Positions 18,125 through 27,719 are shown, numbered from the stretch's first letter. The stretch is 64,000 bases of DNA from Actinoplanes cyaneus (GCF_016862095.1 NZ_BOMH01000051.1:1-64000), one strand, 5' to 3'. Translations and numbers: made by a program. Notes: generated from the sequence alone by a model not told the origin.

Positions 18125-19312
18125 TCAGTGGTGTGACAGGCGGGCCACGCGGCCGTTCACGCCGGAGGCCCAGCACGTGTGGGACGCGCAGGCCACGGCG
18201 TCGAAGCTGCCGGTGTCGAAACGCCGCCACGTGCGGCCGCCGTCGGAAGAGACGTCGCTGCCGGTCGGGCCGACGGTGACGGCGGTACGGCCGGACCAGG
18301 CGACGCCGGAGCGGTATTCGCCCGGGACGACCCTGGACACCGTCCAGGTGCGGCCGTCGCGGGTGACGGCGGAGCCGGCCGGCGCGGACGCGGGAGTGGT
18401 GTAGTCCCCGCCCACCGCCAGGCCGTGGCCGGGGTCACGGAACGCGAGGCCGTAGATGCCGGCGGTCGGCCCGCTCGGGATCGGTGTCGAGGTGACCCGC
18501 CAGCTGTGTCCGAAGTCGCGGGAGCTGAACACCCGGGCGGCCGCGCCACCGCCGGTCGCGAAGAACGCCTGTCCGTGGGTGGAGACGAGGCAGGTTCCGC
18601 TGGCCGCGAACGCGAACTCGCCGTCCAGGGCCGCGGGCATGCCGCCGTCGGGGAGGACGGACCAGGAGCGGCCGCCGTCGCGGGTGGCGAGGATGCGGAA
18701 CTTCCCGCCGACCGGGTCGGAGAGGGCCAGGCCGTGCCGCCGGTCGAGGAACGTCATGCAGTCGTAGAAGGCGGCGGCGTCCTCGTTCTGGAACGTCCGG
18801 GTCCAGGTGCGGCCGGCGTCCGCGGTCGTGTAGATCCGGGAGTCGGTGCCGGAACCGATGGTCAGGGCGACCGCGTGCCGGGCGTCGAACGCCTCGATGT
18901 CACGGAACTCGAGCGTGGCGGCGTCCGCCGGGCCGACCGAGGACCAGTTGCGGCCGCCGTCGACGGTGCGCAGGATCGTGCCCGCGCTGCCAGCGACCCA
19001 GGCGACCGAGTCGCTGACCGCGGCCAGCCCACGGAACTGGGCGGTGGACCCGGTCGTGCTGAGCCGCCATGTGAGCGCTGTCACCCCCGCGGAGGTGCCG
19101 GCGCGGGCGGCAGCCGCGCCCGGGAAGGTGCGGGCGGCAGCCGCGCCAGGGAAGGTACGGGCGGCAGCCGCGCCCGGAGAGTTGCTGGTGCGGGTGGCCG
19201 TGCCCTGCGGGGCGCCGGGAGAGGCCGCCGCCGGAGCGCCGGCGAAGCCGTTCGTGGCGGCGGCCGTCGCGAACGCGAGCAGTCCTATCGACAACCTTCG
19301 TTTGATCGTCAT
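18125..19312 (-). CDS. Secreted beta-propeller (YCF48/BNR-like) protein
   Basis: A 395-residue protein from the ATG at 19312 (MTIKRRLSIGLLAFATAAA), with a Sec signal peptide and cleavage likely after AAAS or a nearby Ala site. Then comes a short Ala-rich stretch with three tandem nine-residue units (TFPGAAAAR) and about six BNR/YCF48-like repeats: TVDGGRNWSSVG, TADAGRTWTRT, TRDGGRSWSVL, SRDFGHSWRVT, TRDGRTWTVS, SSDGGRTWRRF. Such proteins fold as propellers; YCF48 types aid membrane-complex assembly and others bind or cut sugars. Actinobacterial members are commonly called oxidoreductases without proof. Function unknown. It is convergent with the two-component genes across the repeat zone. Confidence 0.85.
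   Translation of the reverse strand: MTIKRRLSIGLLAFATAAATNGFAGAPAAASPGAPQGTATRTSNSPGAAAARTFPGAAAARTFPGAAAARAGTSAGVTALTWRLSTTGSTAQFRGLAAVSDSVAWVAGSAGTILRTVDGGRNWSSVGPADAATLEFRDIEAFDARHAVALTIGSGTDSRIYTTADAGRTWTRTFQNEDAAAFYDCMTFLDRRHGLALSDPVGGKFRILATRDGGRSWSVLPDGGMPAALDGEFAFAASGTCLVSTHGQAFFATGGGAAARVFSSRDFGHSWRVTSTPIPSGPTAGIYGLAFRDPGHGLAVGGDYTTPASAPAGSAVTRDGRTWTVSRVVPGEYRSGVAWSGRTAVTVGPTGSDVSSDGGRTWRRFDTGSFDAVACASHTCWASGVNGRVARLSHH
19103..19183. repeat. Three tandem 27-base units inside the propeller gene
   Basis: Units start at 19103, 19130 and 19157 and encode TFPGAAAAR-like nonapeptides between the signal peptide and the propeller. Two of them differ by only a few bases, indicating recent expansion. 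The segment is probably a flexible spacer. Confidence 0.75.
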
Positions 19313-19406
19313 GGTCGGTGAACATACCGCTTCGGCGGGTGTGTGGCACGGCACTGATCTGCGATCCGCCATCGGGCCGAAACAGTGCGGTATCAGAATG
19401 TGGGAC

Positions 19407-19970
19407 ATGGAATCCGCTGTCACCGTCGCCATCACCCGCCGGGCCGACCCGTCCCGAGCAGCGGAGATGGCTGCCTGGGTGCGGGCCGGCGCATCGCTCG
19501 CCGAGGACTTCCCGGGGTTCCTCGGCACCGGCTGGGTTCAGCCCGCGCCGGGTTCGCCGGAGTGGCACATGCTCTACCGTTTCGCCGACGCGGAGGCGTT
19601 GCGGGCGTGGGAGGAGTCGTCGCAGCGGCGGTGGTGGCTGACCTCCGCCGAGGGTTTCGTCGAGCACACCCGGGTGGAGCGGCGCACCGGCATCGAGGGC
19701 TGGTTCGATCCGCCTCGCGAGCTGCACGTCAAGCAGAACGAGAAGGCCCCGCCGCGCTGGAAGCAGGCGGTCACCATCTGGCTGGGCTTCTTCCCGGTGA
19801 GCCTGCTGGCCGGCTGGCTGCTCGCTCCGCACCTGACCGGCCTGCACCTGATCCTGCGCACGATGATCACCACGTTGGTGCTGACGCCGATCATGACCTA
19901 CCTGGTGCTGCCGCGGGTGACCCAGGTCCTGCAGCCCTGGCTGACGGGCTCCCGCAAGCGGAAGAGCTGA
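19407..19970 (+). CDS. ABM-like domain protein with two C-terminal membrane helices
   Basis: A 187-residue protein. I start it at MESAVTVAITRR; an ATG at 19398 adds three residues and neither has a convincing ribosome site, so the message may be leaderless. The first 95 residues resemble an antibiotic-biosynthesis-monooxygenase (ABM) ferredoxin-like fold (SAVTVAITRRADPSR, FLGTGWVQP, WHMLYRFADAEALRAWEES). The last 70 contain two hydrophobic helices (AVTIWLGFFPVSLLAGWLL and TMITTLVLTPIMTYLVL). This fusion recurs in actinobacteria without a known function. It is divergent from the propeller gene, 85 bases away. Confidence 0.82.
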   Translation: MESAVTVAITRRADPSRAAEMAAWVRAGASLAEDFPGFLGTGWVQPAPGSPEWHMLYRFADAEALRAWEESSQRRWWLTSAEGFVEHTRVERRTGIEGWFDPPRELHVKQNEKAPPRWKQAVTIWLGFFPVSLLAGWLLAPHLTGLHLILRTMITTLVLTPIMTYLVLPRVTQVLQPWLTGSRKRKS

Positions 19971-20012
19971 CCCGGCGACACAGCCGGCCGAACTGGGAGC
20001 CGGCGAGGCAGT

Positions 20013-21707
20013 TCAGCCCCCGAGTCGCTCCCGCAGGCGGACCGTGTCGCCGACGGTCCAGCCCTGAGGCGGCGCGACGGTCGCCCACCCGTCCACGGTC
20101 GTCGACTTGTAGACGTGCCCGTGCCCGGTCGGTGGCTGGTTGGCGAAGGCCAGGTCACACGTGGTCTGCCAGAACGTCACCCACGGGAACCAGTGCATCG
20201 ACGGCATCACGTCCGGCCCGCGTTCCCCGCGCAGCCAGGCCGGTCGTTGCCACAGCAGGCTCCAGTTCCACCAGACGATCGGGTCGGACGAGTTCTGCAG
20301 GTAGACGACCTTGGGCCGCGGCCCGGGCCGATCACGCAGCTCGGTCGCGTCGTCGGCGAAGTCCACCGGCAGGCCGGTGTAGACCGGGTCCCACACCGGT
20401 GACCCGGCCGCCCGGTCGCGCGTGAGCTGCTGGTGGACCGGGTTGGCGAAGGTGGGGCCCTCCATCAGCGCCCCGTCCGCGCTCGAGACCAGGGCGGCGG
20501 CGCTGCCGAAGGTCGCTTCGATGCCGTACGTGCCGAGGCTCTCCCCGAAGAGCAGCAGCTTGGGCCGGTGGTCCACGGGCAGCGCGGCCCAGCGCTCCCG
20601 CACCGCCGTGATCAGGGCGGACGCTGCGTCGACCACCTCCGACCGGTCCCCGATGAACGAGATCCAGCTCGGCAGGTACGAGTACTGCACGGAGACGAGG
20701 GCGGTGTCCCCGGCATACATGTACTCCAGCGACTGGGTGACCCGGTTGTCCACCCAGCCGGTGCCGGTCGGCAGGAACAGCGCCACCACGTCGCGCCCGA
20801 ACGCGCCGGTCCGGTCCATCTCGCGGACCACCAGGCCGGCCCGTGCCTGCAGGGTGTCCGCGGAGGCCAGCCCGGCGTAGAGGCGGATCGGCTCGGCCGC
20901 GGGCCGCCCGGCGAACGCGGTCAACTCCTCCTGGCTGGGTGAGCTGGCGACGAAGTTGCGACCCTGCCGGCCGAGGGTGTCCCAGGGCACCAGCGATCCG
21001 GGGCCGCCGGAGCGCAGCGCCGAGGCGGGCTGGTGCACGCCGTTCCCGGTCCCGTTGTTGATCACCGCGGCGGACCGGTCGGCGACCGCGAACAGGTGCG
21101 CGACCAGCAGCCCGTCGAACGCGCTGTAGCTCAGCACGGCCACGACCACGGTGCCGGCGCAGTAGGCCGCCCGGTCCGGCACGATCAGCCGGAAGACCAG
21201 GGCGCAGCCGTGCGTGGCCAGTCGCAGGGCGCGCGCGATCAGCAGCAGCAGGCCGACGGTGAGCAGGCTCGCCCCGACGGTACGGACGATGTCGTACTCC
21301 TGGGCCGGTGCCATCCCCAGCCGCACGCGCAGCTCCCGCTGCCAGCGGACGCCGAGCACGAGGCAGGTGGCGATCATCGGGAGCAGCAGCACGGCCAGCA
21401 CCCGCCACCAGATCCGTACCGTCCGGGGCGAGAACCGGAATCGCAGCCTGATCAGCGCCCCGATCGCGGTGCCCAGCGCGTACCCCATGGCGGCGGTGAT
21501 CCCGGCGACCACGCCCTGCAGGATGCCGGTGCGCGGGAGCAGCGACGGCGTGAACGCGAGGCTGAAGAAGACGGCGGCCAGCCCGGCGCCGGTGAGGCTG
21601 AGCGGGGCCCGCATGATCCTCGGTTGCAGGTTCTCCGGGGAGCGTCGTGGCCGTGGGATCCGGGTGCCGGGACTCTGCGCGGGGGGAGCGGCCACTTCGT
21701 TGCGCAT
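20013..21707 (-). CDS. Membrane alpha/beta-hydrolase (Abhydrolase_9 type)
   Basis: A 564-residue protein. The N-terminal half (about residues 30-220) has around five hydrophobic helices, matching the Abhydrolase_9 N-terminal membrane domain. The C-terminal half is the hydrolase domain, with the nucleophile elbow FGESLGTYG (Ser at its centre) and downstream DPIVWWNWSL. Members of this family are widespread in actinobacteria as membrane-bound esterase-like proteins of unknown substrate. It is divergent from the GGDEF gene and convergent with the ABM-like gene. The first ATG at 21707 gives a cytoplasmic, Pro/Arg-rich leader of 30 residues, which is plausible. Confidence 0.87.
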   Translation of the reverse strand: MRNEVAAPPAQSPGTRIPRPRRSPENLQPRIMRAPLSLTGAGLAAVFFSLAFTPSLLPRTGILQGVVAGITAAMGYALGTAIGALIRLRFRFSPRTVRIWWRVLAVLLLPMIATCLVLGVRWQRELRVRLGMAPAQEYDIVRTVGASLLTVGLLLLIARALRLATHGCALVFRLIVPDRAAYCAGTVVVAVLSYSAFDGLLVAHLFAVADRSAAVINNGTGNGVHQPASALRSGGPGSLVPWDTLGRQGRNFVASSPSQEELTAFAGRPAAEPIRLYAGLASADTLQARAGLVVREMDRTGAFGRDVVALFLPTGTGWVDNRVTQSLEYMYAGDTALVSVQYSYLPSWISFIGDRSEVVDAASALITAVRERWAALPVDHRPKLLLFGESLGTYGIEATFGSAAALVSSADGALMEGPTFANPVHQQLTRDRAAGSPVWDPVYTGLPVDFADDATELRDRPGPRPKVVYLQNSSDPIVWWNWSLLWQRPAWLRGERGPDVMPSMHWFPWVTFWQTTCDLAFANQPPTGHGHVYKSTTVDGWATVAPPQGWTVGDTVRLRERLGG

Positions 21708-21863
21708 GCAAGCTCCGATCAGCGACGGGGGCGTCGGGTCGGTACCGCTCCATCATCGCGGGTCGATGCGTCGGTGCGCGTCCCCGTTTCCGGGTGGTTT
21801 TGTGCTCCGGGTTCGTTCAGCGGGGCGATTCGCTGCCGATTACCAGCAGGGAGGAGGGACGCG

Positions 21864-23660
21864 ATGCGGGTACGGAACTGGATCGCGGTGCTGGTCAGCC
21901 TGTTGCTGCTGGCAGCCGCCGGCGGGGTCGCCATCATGGTGAACCGCTCGGCGCTGAGTGCGGCGGACACGGTTCACCGCGCCGACAGCACCGAACTGGG
22001 CACCAACAACGCGACCCTGACCGGTCAGCTGCAACTGCTCTCCGCGCAGGAGCTGGCCCAGGTGCTCGCGGAACACTCGCTGTCCCTGGCCGAGGGTGAC
22101 GCGTCGGATCACGCGCTGCTGGTGCTGGCCGCTTCGAAGAGCGCCACCTTCCAGTACGGCATGATGCTGACCGACTCCGCCGGCAAGGTCCTCAACGCGA
22201 GCCGTGCGACCGGCCTGCCCACGGGTGACGACGCCGGCTGGGCGCCGATGCGCAAGCAGTTCGCCGGGGGCGCCAAGGTCGGCTTCTCGTCGGTGATGAC
22301 GGTGGACAACATCCCGCTGGCCGCGGTGGCGGTGCCGGTCATGGTCGCCGGCGTGCCGGTCGGTTTCCTGATCGGGCTCAACCAGGTGGCGATCACGTCG
22401 CTGCAGAAGTACACCGCGCAGCTCGCCACCGGCAGTCACCGCACCGACGTGGTGGACAGTTCCGGGACGGTGGCCGCGAGCAGCGTGCCGGACCTGATCG
22501 GCGGCCGGACGGAAGCGCCGATCGTGGCACAGCTCGGCGCCACCGGCACCCGGTTCGTGGAGTACAGATCCGGCAGCACCGACATGATCGCGATCGTGGT
22601 CGGCGGCCTGCCCAGCGGTTACTCGTACATCCGGACCCAGACCAAATCGACCTTCGACGGGGCGGTGCACCGCCGCAGCCAGACGGTGAACATCACGCTG
22701 CTCGCCATGCTGCTGATCGGCGTGGTCGCGATCTCGGTGCTCGGTTACCGCAGCCAGGTCCAGCGGCGCCGCGCCGACGAGCGGTTCCAGGCGCTGTTCC
22801 AGCACGCCCCGGACATCGTGACGGTGATCGACACCGACGGCCGGATGATCTTCACGAGCCCCAGTTCAGCGGCGATCCTCGGGTTCGAGCCGGGCATGCT
22901 GGTCGGGCAGAGCGTCTTCGAGCTGGTGCATCCGGACGACCAGGCGTCGATGCGGGAGCGGCTGCAGTCGATCCTCACCGACCCGGCCGGGGTGCTGCGC
23001 CTGCAGTGCCGGGTGCGGGCGGCGACCGGTCACTACCGCTGGTTCGACTTCACCGCCTCCAACCAGATGGCCAACCCGGCCCTGAACGGCGTGGTGATCA
23101 ACGCCCGGGACGTCTCGGAGAACCGGGCGTTCCAGGAGCGGCTGGCGCACGAGGCCCAGCACGACCCGCTGACCGGCCTGCCGAACCGGCGCCGGATGCA
23201 GGACGCGCTCGGCTCGTCGTTGCGCCGTGACCCGGTGGCGGTGCTCTTCGTCGACCTGGACGGGTTCAAGCCGGTCAACGACCAGTTCGGGCACGAGGCC
23301 GGCGACGAGTTGCTGCGTCAGGTGGCCGAGCGGCTCAGCGGCTGTATCCGGGCCGGCGACGTGCTGTCCCGGGTCGGCGGCGACGAGTTCGTGGTGCTGA
23401 TGCCGGGCGTGCTCGGGCCGGGCGACGTCGAGGCGATGGCCAACCGGGTACGGATGGTGGTGGAGATGCCGTTCCGGATCGCCGGTCAGCACGTCACCAT
23501 CGGGGCGAGTGTCGGCGTGCACCTGGCCGGCCCCGCCGAGGACCCGGACTCCGCCCTGCGGGCCGCGGACCACGCGATGTACGAGATCAAGCGCGCCGGC
23601 GGCAGCCGTAGCAGGAGCCGCGTGCTGGACCGGATCGGCAGGCACCGCGCGGAGGCCTGA
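21864..23660 (+). CDS. Membrane PAS-GGDEF diguanylate cyclase
   Basis: A 598-residue protein from the ATG at 21864, with GAGGAGGGA just upstream. Layout: helix 1 (residues 5-26), an extracytoplasmic sensor region of about 240 residues with a Cache-like look, helix 2 (about 275-297), a PAS domain (ERFQALFQHAPDIVTVID onward), and a GGDEF domain. The active-site motif GGDEF is intact at 505-509 and an inhibitory RxxD site (R496-D499) lies five residues before it, so the protein should make cyclic-di-GMP with product inhibition. No EAL domain is present. It should couple an outside signal to c-di-GMP, which controls development in actinomycetes. Confidence 0.93.
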   Translation: MRVRNWIAVLVSLLLLAAAGGVAIMVNRSALSAADTVHRADSTELGTNNATLTGQLQLLSAQELAQVLAEHSLSLAEGDASDHALLVLAASKSATFQYGMMLTDSAGKVLNASRATGLPTGDDAGWAPMRKQFAGGAKVGFSSVMTVDNIPLAAVAVPVMVAGVPVGFLIGLNQVAITSLQKYTAQLATGSHRTDVVDSSGTVAASSVPDLIGGRTEAPIVAQLGATGTRFVEYRSGSTDMIAIVVGGLPSGYSYIRTQTKSTFDGAVHRRSQTVNITLLAMLLIGVVAISVLGYRSQVQRRRADERFQALFQHAPDIVTVIDTDGRMIFTSPSSAAILGFEPGMLVGQSVFELVHPDDQASMRERLQSILTDPAGVLRLQCRVRAATGHYRWFDFTASNQMANPALNGVVINARDVSENRAFQERLAHEAQHDPLTGLPNRRRMQDALGSSLRRDPVAVLFVDLDGFKPVNDQFGHEAGDELLRQVAERLSGCIRAGDVLSRVGGDEFVVLMPGVLGPGDVEAMANRVRMVVEMPFRIAGQHVTIGASVGVHLAGPAEDPDSALRAADHAMYEIKRAGGSRSRSRVLDRIGRHRAEA

Positions 23661-23680
23661 GAATAGTGCACACTGGGTGC

Positions 23681-25390
23681 ATGAATTCGAAGGTGCTGTC
23701 GCGGCGCGATCTTGACTTCCTGTTGTACGAGTGGCTCGACGTCGAGTCGCTGACCACGCGCGAGCGGTTCGCCGACCACTCCCGTGAGACGTTCGACGCG
23801 TTCCTGGACGTGTCGCAGCAGATCGCCGAGCGGGACTTCGCGCCGCACAACCGCAAGAACGACCTGAACGAGCCGACCTTCGACGGCGACCGCGTGACGA
23901 TCATCCCGGAGGTGTCGCACGCGCTGCGCGTCTTCGCCGAGTCCGGGCTGCTCGGCGCGACGATGGACGCCGAGCACGGCGGGCTGCAACTCCCGCACGT
24001 CGTGCAGCGCGCCTGTTTCCTCTGGTTCCAGGCGGCGAACACGGCGACCTCGGCGTACGCGATGCTCACCGGCGGCAACGCGCACCTGCTGCTCGCCCAC
24101 GGGACGCAGGACCAGATCCGGCGCTACGTGCACCCGATGCTCGAGGGCCGGTTCACGGGCACGATGTGCCTCTCCGAGCCGCAGGCCGGTTCGTCGCTGA
24201 GTGACGTGACCACCAGGGCCGTACCGCAGGGTGATGGTCTTTATGAGGTCACCGGCGGCAAGATGTGGATCTCCGGCGGGGACCACGAGCTCAGCGAGAA
24301 CATCATCCACCTGGTGCTGGCCCGGGTCGCCGGCGCTCCGGCCGGCGTCAAGGGCCTGTCGCTGTTCATCGTGCCGAAGCGCGACCTGGAGACCGGTGAG
24401 CGCAACGGCGTCACGCTCGCCGGCCTGAACCACAAGATGGGCTACCGCGGCACCACCAACACGGTCCTGGCCTTCGACGGCGCGCGCGCCGAACTCGTCG
24501 GGGAGGAGGGGCGCGGCCTGCAGTACATGTTCCACATGATGAACGAGGCGCGGATCGGGGTCGGGTCCGGCGCGGTCGCGCTCGGCTACACCGGGTACCT
24601 GCATGCGCTGGACTACGCGCGCGAGCGGCTCCAGGGCCGTCCGGTCGACGCCAAGGACCCCGCGGCGCCTCCGGTGCCGATCATCAACCATGCCGACGTA
24701 CGACGGATGCTGCTCGCCAGCAAGTCGTACGTCGAAGGCGGTCTGGCCCTGATGCTCTACTGCGCGAAGCTGCTCGACGAGCCGTCGGCCGAGCACGATC
24801 TGCTCCTCGACACGCTCACCCCGATCGTCAAGGCCTGGCCGTCGCAGTGGTGCCGGCTCGCCGACGACCACGCCATCCAGATCCACGGCGGCTACGGCTA
24901 CACCCGGGAGTACCCGGTCGAGCAGTTCTACCGCGACAACCGGCTGAACTCGATCCACGAGGGCACCGACGGCATCCAGGCCCTCGACCTGCTCGGCCGC
25001 AAGGTGACCCAGAAGGGCGGCGCCGGCCTCGGCCTGCTCCTCGACCGGATCCGGGCGACCGCGCAGAAGTCGGACCTGGGCGCCCCCGTCCTGGCGGCGT
25101 GCGACCGGCTGGCCGCGACGACCGCCAAGGTCTGGGCCTCCGGAGATCCGGCGAAGGCGCTGGCCAACGCCACGGCGTACCTGGACGCCGCCGGCCACCT
25201 GGTGATCGCCTGGATGTGGCTGGAGCAGTCGATCGCCGCGGGGGACAGGCCGGGCGACTTCTACGACGGCAAGCGGATCGCCGCGAAGTACTTCGTCACC
25301 CACGAGCTCCCGCGGATCGGGCCGATGCTCGACCTGCTCGACTCGGGCGACACGCTGCTTCTGGACCTCGAGGACGCCTGGTTGGGCTAG
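23681..25390 (+). CDS. Acyl-CoA dehydrogenase (FadE5/DmdC-like, ~570 aa)
   Basis: A 569-residue flavoprotein, longer than the usual 380 residues because of the C-terminal extension found in FadE5/DmdC-type enzymes. Visible are the N-terminal helical segment, the FAD/substrate motif CLSEPQAGSSLSDVTTRA, the middle beta-domain (KMWISGGDHELSEN), and the C-terminal GYGYTREYPVEQFYRDNRLNSIHEGTDGIQALDLLGRK. It introduces an alpha-beta double bond in an acyl-CoA. I start at MNSKVLSRRD; a GTG at 23666 adds five residues. It is followed after ten bases by a LigD-type polymerase gene, an association with no obvious functional meaning. The chain-length preference cannot be read. Confidence 0.92.
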   Translation: MNSKVLSRRDLDFLLYEWLDVESLTTRERFADHSRETFDAFLDVSQQIAERDFAPHNRKNDLNEPTFDGDRVTIIPEVSHALRVFAESGLLGATMDAEHGGLQLPHVVQRACFLWFQAANTATSAYAMLTGGNAHLLLAHGTQDQIRRYVHPMLEGRFTGTMCLSEPQAGSSLSDVTTRAVPQGDGLYEVTGGKMWISGGDHELSENIIHLVLARVAGAPAGVKGLSLFIVPKRDLETGERNGVTLAGLNHKMGYRGTTNTVLAFDGARAELVGEEGRGLQYMFHMMNEARIGVGSGAVALGYTGYLHALDYARERLQGRPVDAKDPAAPPVPIINHADVRRMLLASKSYVEGGLALMLYCAKLLDEPSAEHDLLLDTLTPIVKAWPSQWCRLADDHAIQIHGGYGYTREYPVEQFYRDNRLNSIHEGTDGIQALDLLGRKVTQKGGAGLGLLLDRIRATAQKSDLGAPVLAACDRLAATTAKVWASGDPAKALANATAYLDAAGHLVIAWMWLEQSIAAGDRPGDFYDGKRIAAKYFVTHELPRIGPMLDLLDSGDTLLLDLEDAWLG

Positions 25391-25399
25391 GTTCGACGG

Positions 25400-26350
25400 A
25401 TGGCCAGCAAAGCCACCGTCATCGAAGTCGGCGACCACGACGTCCGCGTCTCCAACCCGGACCGGATCTACTTCCCGGAGCTCGGCGCCACCAAGCTCGA
25501 CCTGGTCGAGTACTACTTGGCGGTGAGCGACGGGATCGTCCGCGCGCTGCGCGAGCGCCCGTGCATGCTGCACCGTTTCCCGGACGGGCTGGCCGGGGAG
25601 AAGGTGCACCAGAAGCGCGTGCCGAACGGCGCGCCGCCCTGGCTGGAGACGGTCCGGGTGACGTTCCCCCGCTACAACCGGCACGCCGACGAGCTGTGCG
25701 TGACCAAGCCGGCCGACGTGATCTGGGCCGTCCAGATGTCCACCGTGGAGTTCCACCCGTGGAACTCCCGGCGGGCGGACACCGAGAAGCCCGACGAGTG
25801 GCGCATCGACCTGGACCCGATGCCGGACTGCCCGTTCGATACGGTCCGCCGCGTCGCGCCGGTCGTCCGCGAGGTGCTCGACGAGCTGGGCATCACCGGC
25901 TTCCCGAAGACGTCCGGCGGCAAGGGCCTGCACATCTACCTGCGGATCGCGCCGCAGTGGGGTTTCTCCGACGTGCGCCGGGCCGCGCTCGCCTTCGCCC
26001 GCGAGGTCGAGCGCCGCGCCCCGCAGGACGTGACCACCACCTGGTGGCGCAAGGACCGCGACCCGAAGGCGCTGTTCATCGACTACAACCAGAACGCGCG
26101 CGACCACACGATCGCCAGCGCGTACTCGGTGCGCGGCGTCCCGCAGGCCACGGTGTCGACGCCGATCACCTGGGACGAGATCGCCGACGTGGATCCGCAG
26201 GCGTTCACCATCCGTACGGTCCCGGCCCGGTTTGCCGAGCTGGGTGACCTGCACGCCGCCATCGACGACGTCCACCACTCCCTGGACACGCTGCTGGAGT
26301 GGGCCGACCGCGACGAGCAGGCCGGGCTGGAGACCCCCGTCGAGCCGTGA
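25400..26350 (+). CDS. LigD-type polymerase/primase domain protein (stand-alone)
   Basis: A 316-residue member of the archaeo-eukaryotic primase family, the polymerase module of bacterial DNA ligase D. The metal-binding motif is present (WRIDLDPMPDCPFDTV), as are the SGGKGLHIY motif and the 3' motif (ALFIDYNQNARDHTIASAYSVRG). It fills gaps or adds nucleotides at broken ends during non-homologous end joining. There is no ligase or nuclease domain fused and no Ku or ligase gene in the window; separate polymerase proteins are common in actinobacteria. It starts ten bases after the acyl-CoA dehydrogenase gene and is probably co-transcribed. Confidence 0.93.
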   Translation: MASKATVIEVGDHDVRVSNPDRIYFPELGATKLDLVEYYLAVSDGIVRALRERPCMLHRFPDGLAGEKVHQKRVPNGAPPWLETVRVTFPRYNRHADELCVTKPADVIWAVQMSTVEFHPWNSRRADTEKPDEWRIDLDPMPDCPFDTVRRVAPVVREVLDELGITGFPKTSGGKGLHIYLRIAPQWGFSDVRRAALAFAREVERRAPQDVTTTWWRKDRDPKALFIDYNQNARDHTIASAYSVRGVPQATVSTPITWDEIADVDPQAFTIRTVPARFAELGDLHAAIDDVHHSLDTLLEWADRDEQAGLETPVEP

Positions 26351-26367
26351 CCTGGCATGATCGCGCG

Positions 26368-26700
26368 ATGACCGACAGATCGAAGCAGCTGCGCACCGGT
26401 TCCGGGATTGTCGGGCGGGCCGCCGTTCTGCTGGTCGCCACGGTCGGCCTGGTCTACGTGGGTGAGGCCACCGCCGGCCTGTGCAGCCGGGCCGACGGCG
26501 CGTCCAGCGGCAGCGTCATGGCGATCCTCTTCGCCGCCGTGGGCCTGCCGATCCTGCTGTTCCTTGGCTTGTGGCGCACCCGCGGCACCGGAGCGTGGCC
26601 TGGCGTCGTGCTCGGCTGGCTGGTCGCGCTGCTGCTCACGGCGGGGGTGCTGGCGGCGGAGGTAGCCTACGCCCGCAGCATCCCCCTCGGCTGCGGCTAG
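26368..26700 (+). CDS. Small hypothetical membrane protein
   Basis: A 110-residue protein from the ATG at 26368, with three hydrophobic segments (VGRAAVLLVATVGLVYVG; VMAILFAAVGLPILLFLGLW; GVVLGWLVALLLTAGVLAAEV). No family recognised. Its stop overlaps the stop of the convergent LacI gene: the four bases CTAG at 26697-26700 serve as stops on both strands. Confidence 0.7.
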   Translation: MTDRSKQLRTGSGIVGRAAVLLVATVGLVYVGEATAGLCSRADGASSGSVMAILFAAVGLPILLFLGLWRTRGTGAWPGVVLGWLVALLLTAGVLAAEVAYARSIPLGCG

Positions 26701-27719
26701 CCTTTCCCGGCGGTGCTCTCCCGGATGATCAGTTTGTGCGGGGCGCGCATCTCGACCGCCGGGGGAGGGGCCGGGCTGTCGATGCGCAGCAGGAGCCGTT
26801 CCACAGCGGTCGTCGCGATCATCTCCTTGTCCGGCGAGATCGTGCTGACCGACGGGTTGGAGTAGGCGCCGTCCTCGATGTCGTCGTAGCCGATCACCGC
26901 GACGTCCTCCGGCACCCGCAGACCGCGGCTGATCAGGGTGTGGATCGCCCCGAGCGCCACCAGGTCGGAGTAGCAGAACACCGCGTCCGGCGGATCGGCA
27001 CGGTCCAGCAGGTACGCCATCGCCTGCGCGCCGTCCTTCCGGTTGAACCGGGGCGTGCCGACGATCAGGTCTTCCCGGGCGGTCAGCCCGCGCGCCTCGT
27101 GCGCCTCGCGGAAGCCGCGGGTACGCAGCTGGGCCGCCTCGCCGGTGGCGTAGGGCTGGTCGCCGATCGCCGCGAGACGCCGTCGTCCCAGGTCGAGCAG
27201 GTGTTCGGTGGCCTGGCGGGAGGCTGCCACGTCGTCGATGCCGACGTGGTCGAACGTGCCGTCGCTGGACCGTTCGCCGAGGACGACCAGCGGCAGGTTC
27301 GGGTCGTGGTCGGCGAGCGCCCTCTGGTCGAGGCCGAGCGGGCTGAAGATGACCCCGTCGAAGAGCAGCCGGCGGGAGCCGTGGGCGATGAACGCGCGCT
27401 CGTGCTCCGGGTCGCCGTCGGTCTGGTCGATCAAAACGTTATAGCCGCGCGCCCGGGCCGCCCGGATCACGCTTTGCAACAGCTCCGAGAAGTAGGGCGT
27501 GTCGAGGTACGGCACGACGAGGGCGATCTGCCCGGAACGTCCCTGGGCCAGGTTGCGGGCCAGCACGTTCGGCCGGTAGCCGAGTTCCTCCACGGCGCGC
27601 TGCACCCGGACCCGGGTGCGCTCGGTGACGTTCGCATACCCGTTGACCACGTTGGAGACGGTTCGGCTGGAAACCCCGGCCAGTTCCGCGACGTCACGTA
27701 GCGTGACTTCTCGACGCAA
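26697..27719 (-). CDS. LacI-family transcriptional regulator
   Basis: A 340-residue repressor starting at a TTG (27719) with GAGGGGG a few bases upstream; the frame before that is not HTH-like. The N-terminal helix-turn-helix and hinge are typical (VTLRDVAELAGVSSRTVSNVVNGYANVTERTRVRVQRAVEELGYRPNVLAR region, with the hinge LARNLAQGRSG). The rest is a periplasmic-binding-protein-like effector domain (VPYLDTPYFSELLQSV; VFCYSDLVALGAIHTL; VIGYDDIEDGAYSNPSVSTI). It is divergent from the ABC importer/GH51 operon, and an 18-bp perfect palindrome of LacI type lies between them. It likely represses the operon until an arabinose-containing sugar binds. Confidence 0.93.
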   Translation of the reverse strand: MRREVTLRDVAELAGVSSRTVSNVVNGYANVTERTRVRVQRAVEELGYRPNVLARNLAQGRSGQIALVVPYLDTPYFSELLQSVIRAARARGYNVLIDQTDGDPEHERAFIAHGSRRLLFDGVIFSPLGLDQRALADHDPNLPLVVLGERSSDGTFDHVGIDDVAASRQATEHLLDLGRRRLAAIGDQPYATGEAAQLRTRGFREAHEARGLTAREDLIVGTPRFNRKDGAQAMAYLLDRADPPDAVFCYSDLVALGAIHTLISRGLRVPEDVAVIGYDDIEDGAYSNPSVSTISPDKEMIATTAVERLLLRIDSPAPPPAVEMRAPHKLIIRESTAGKG

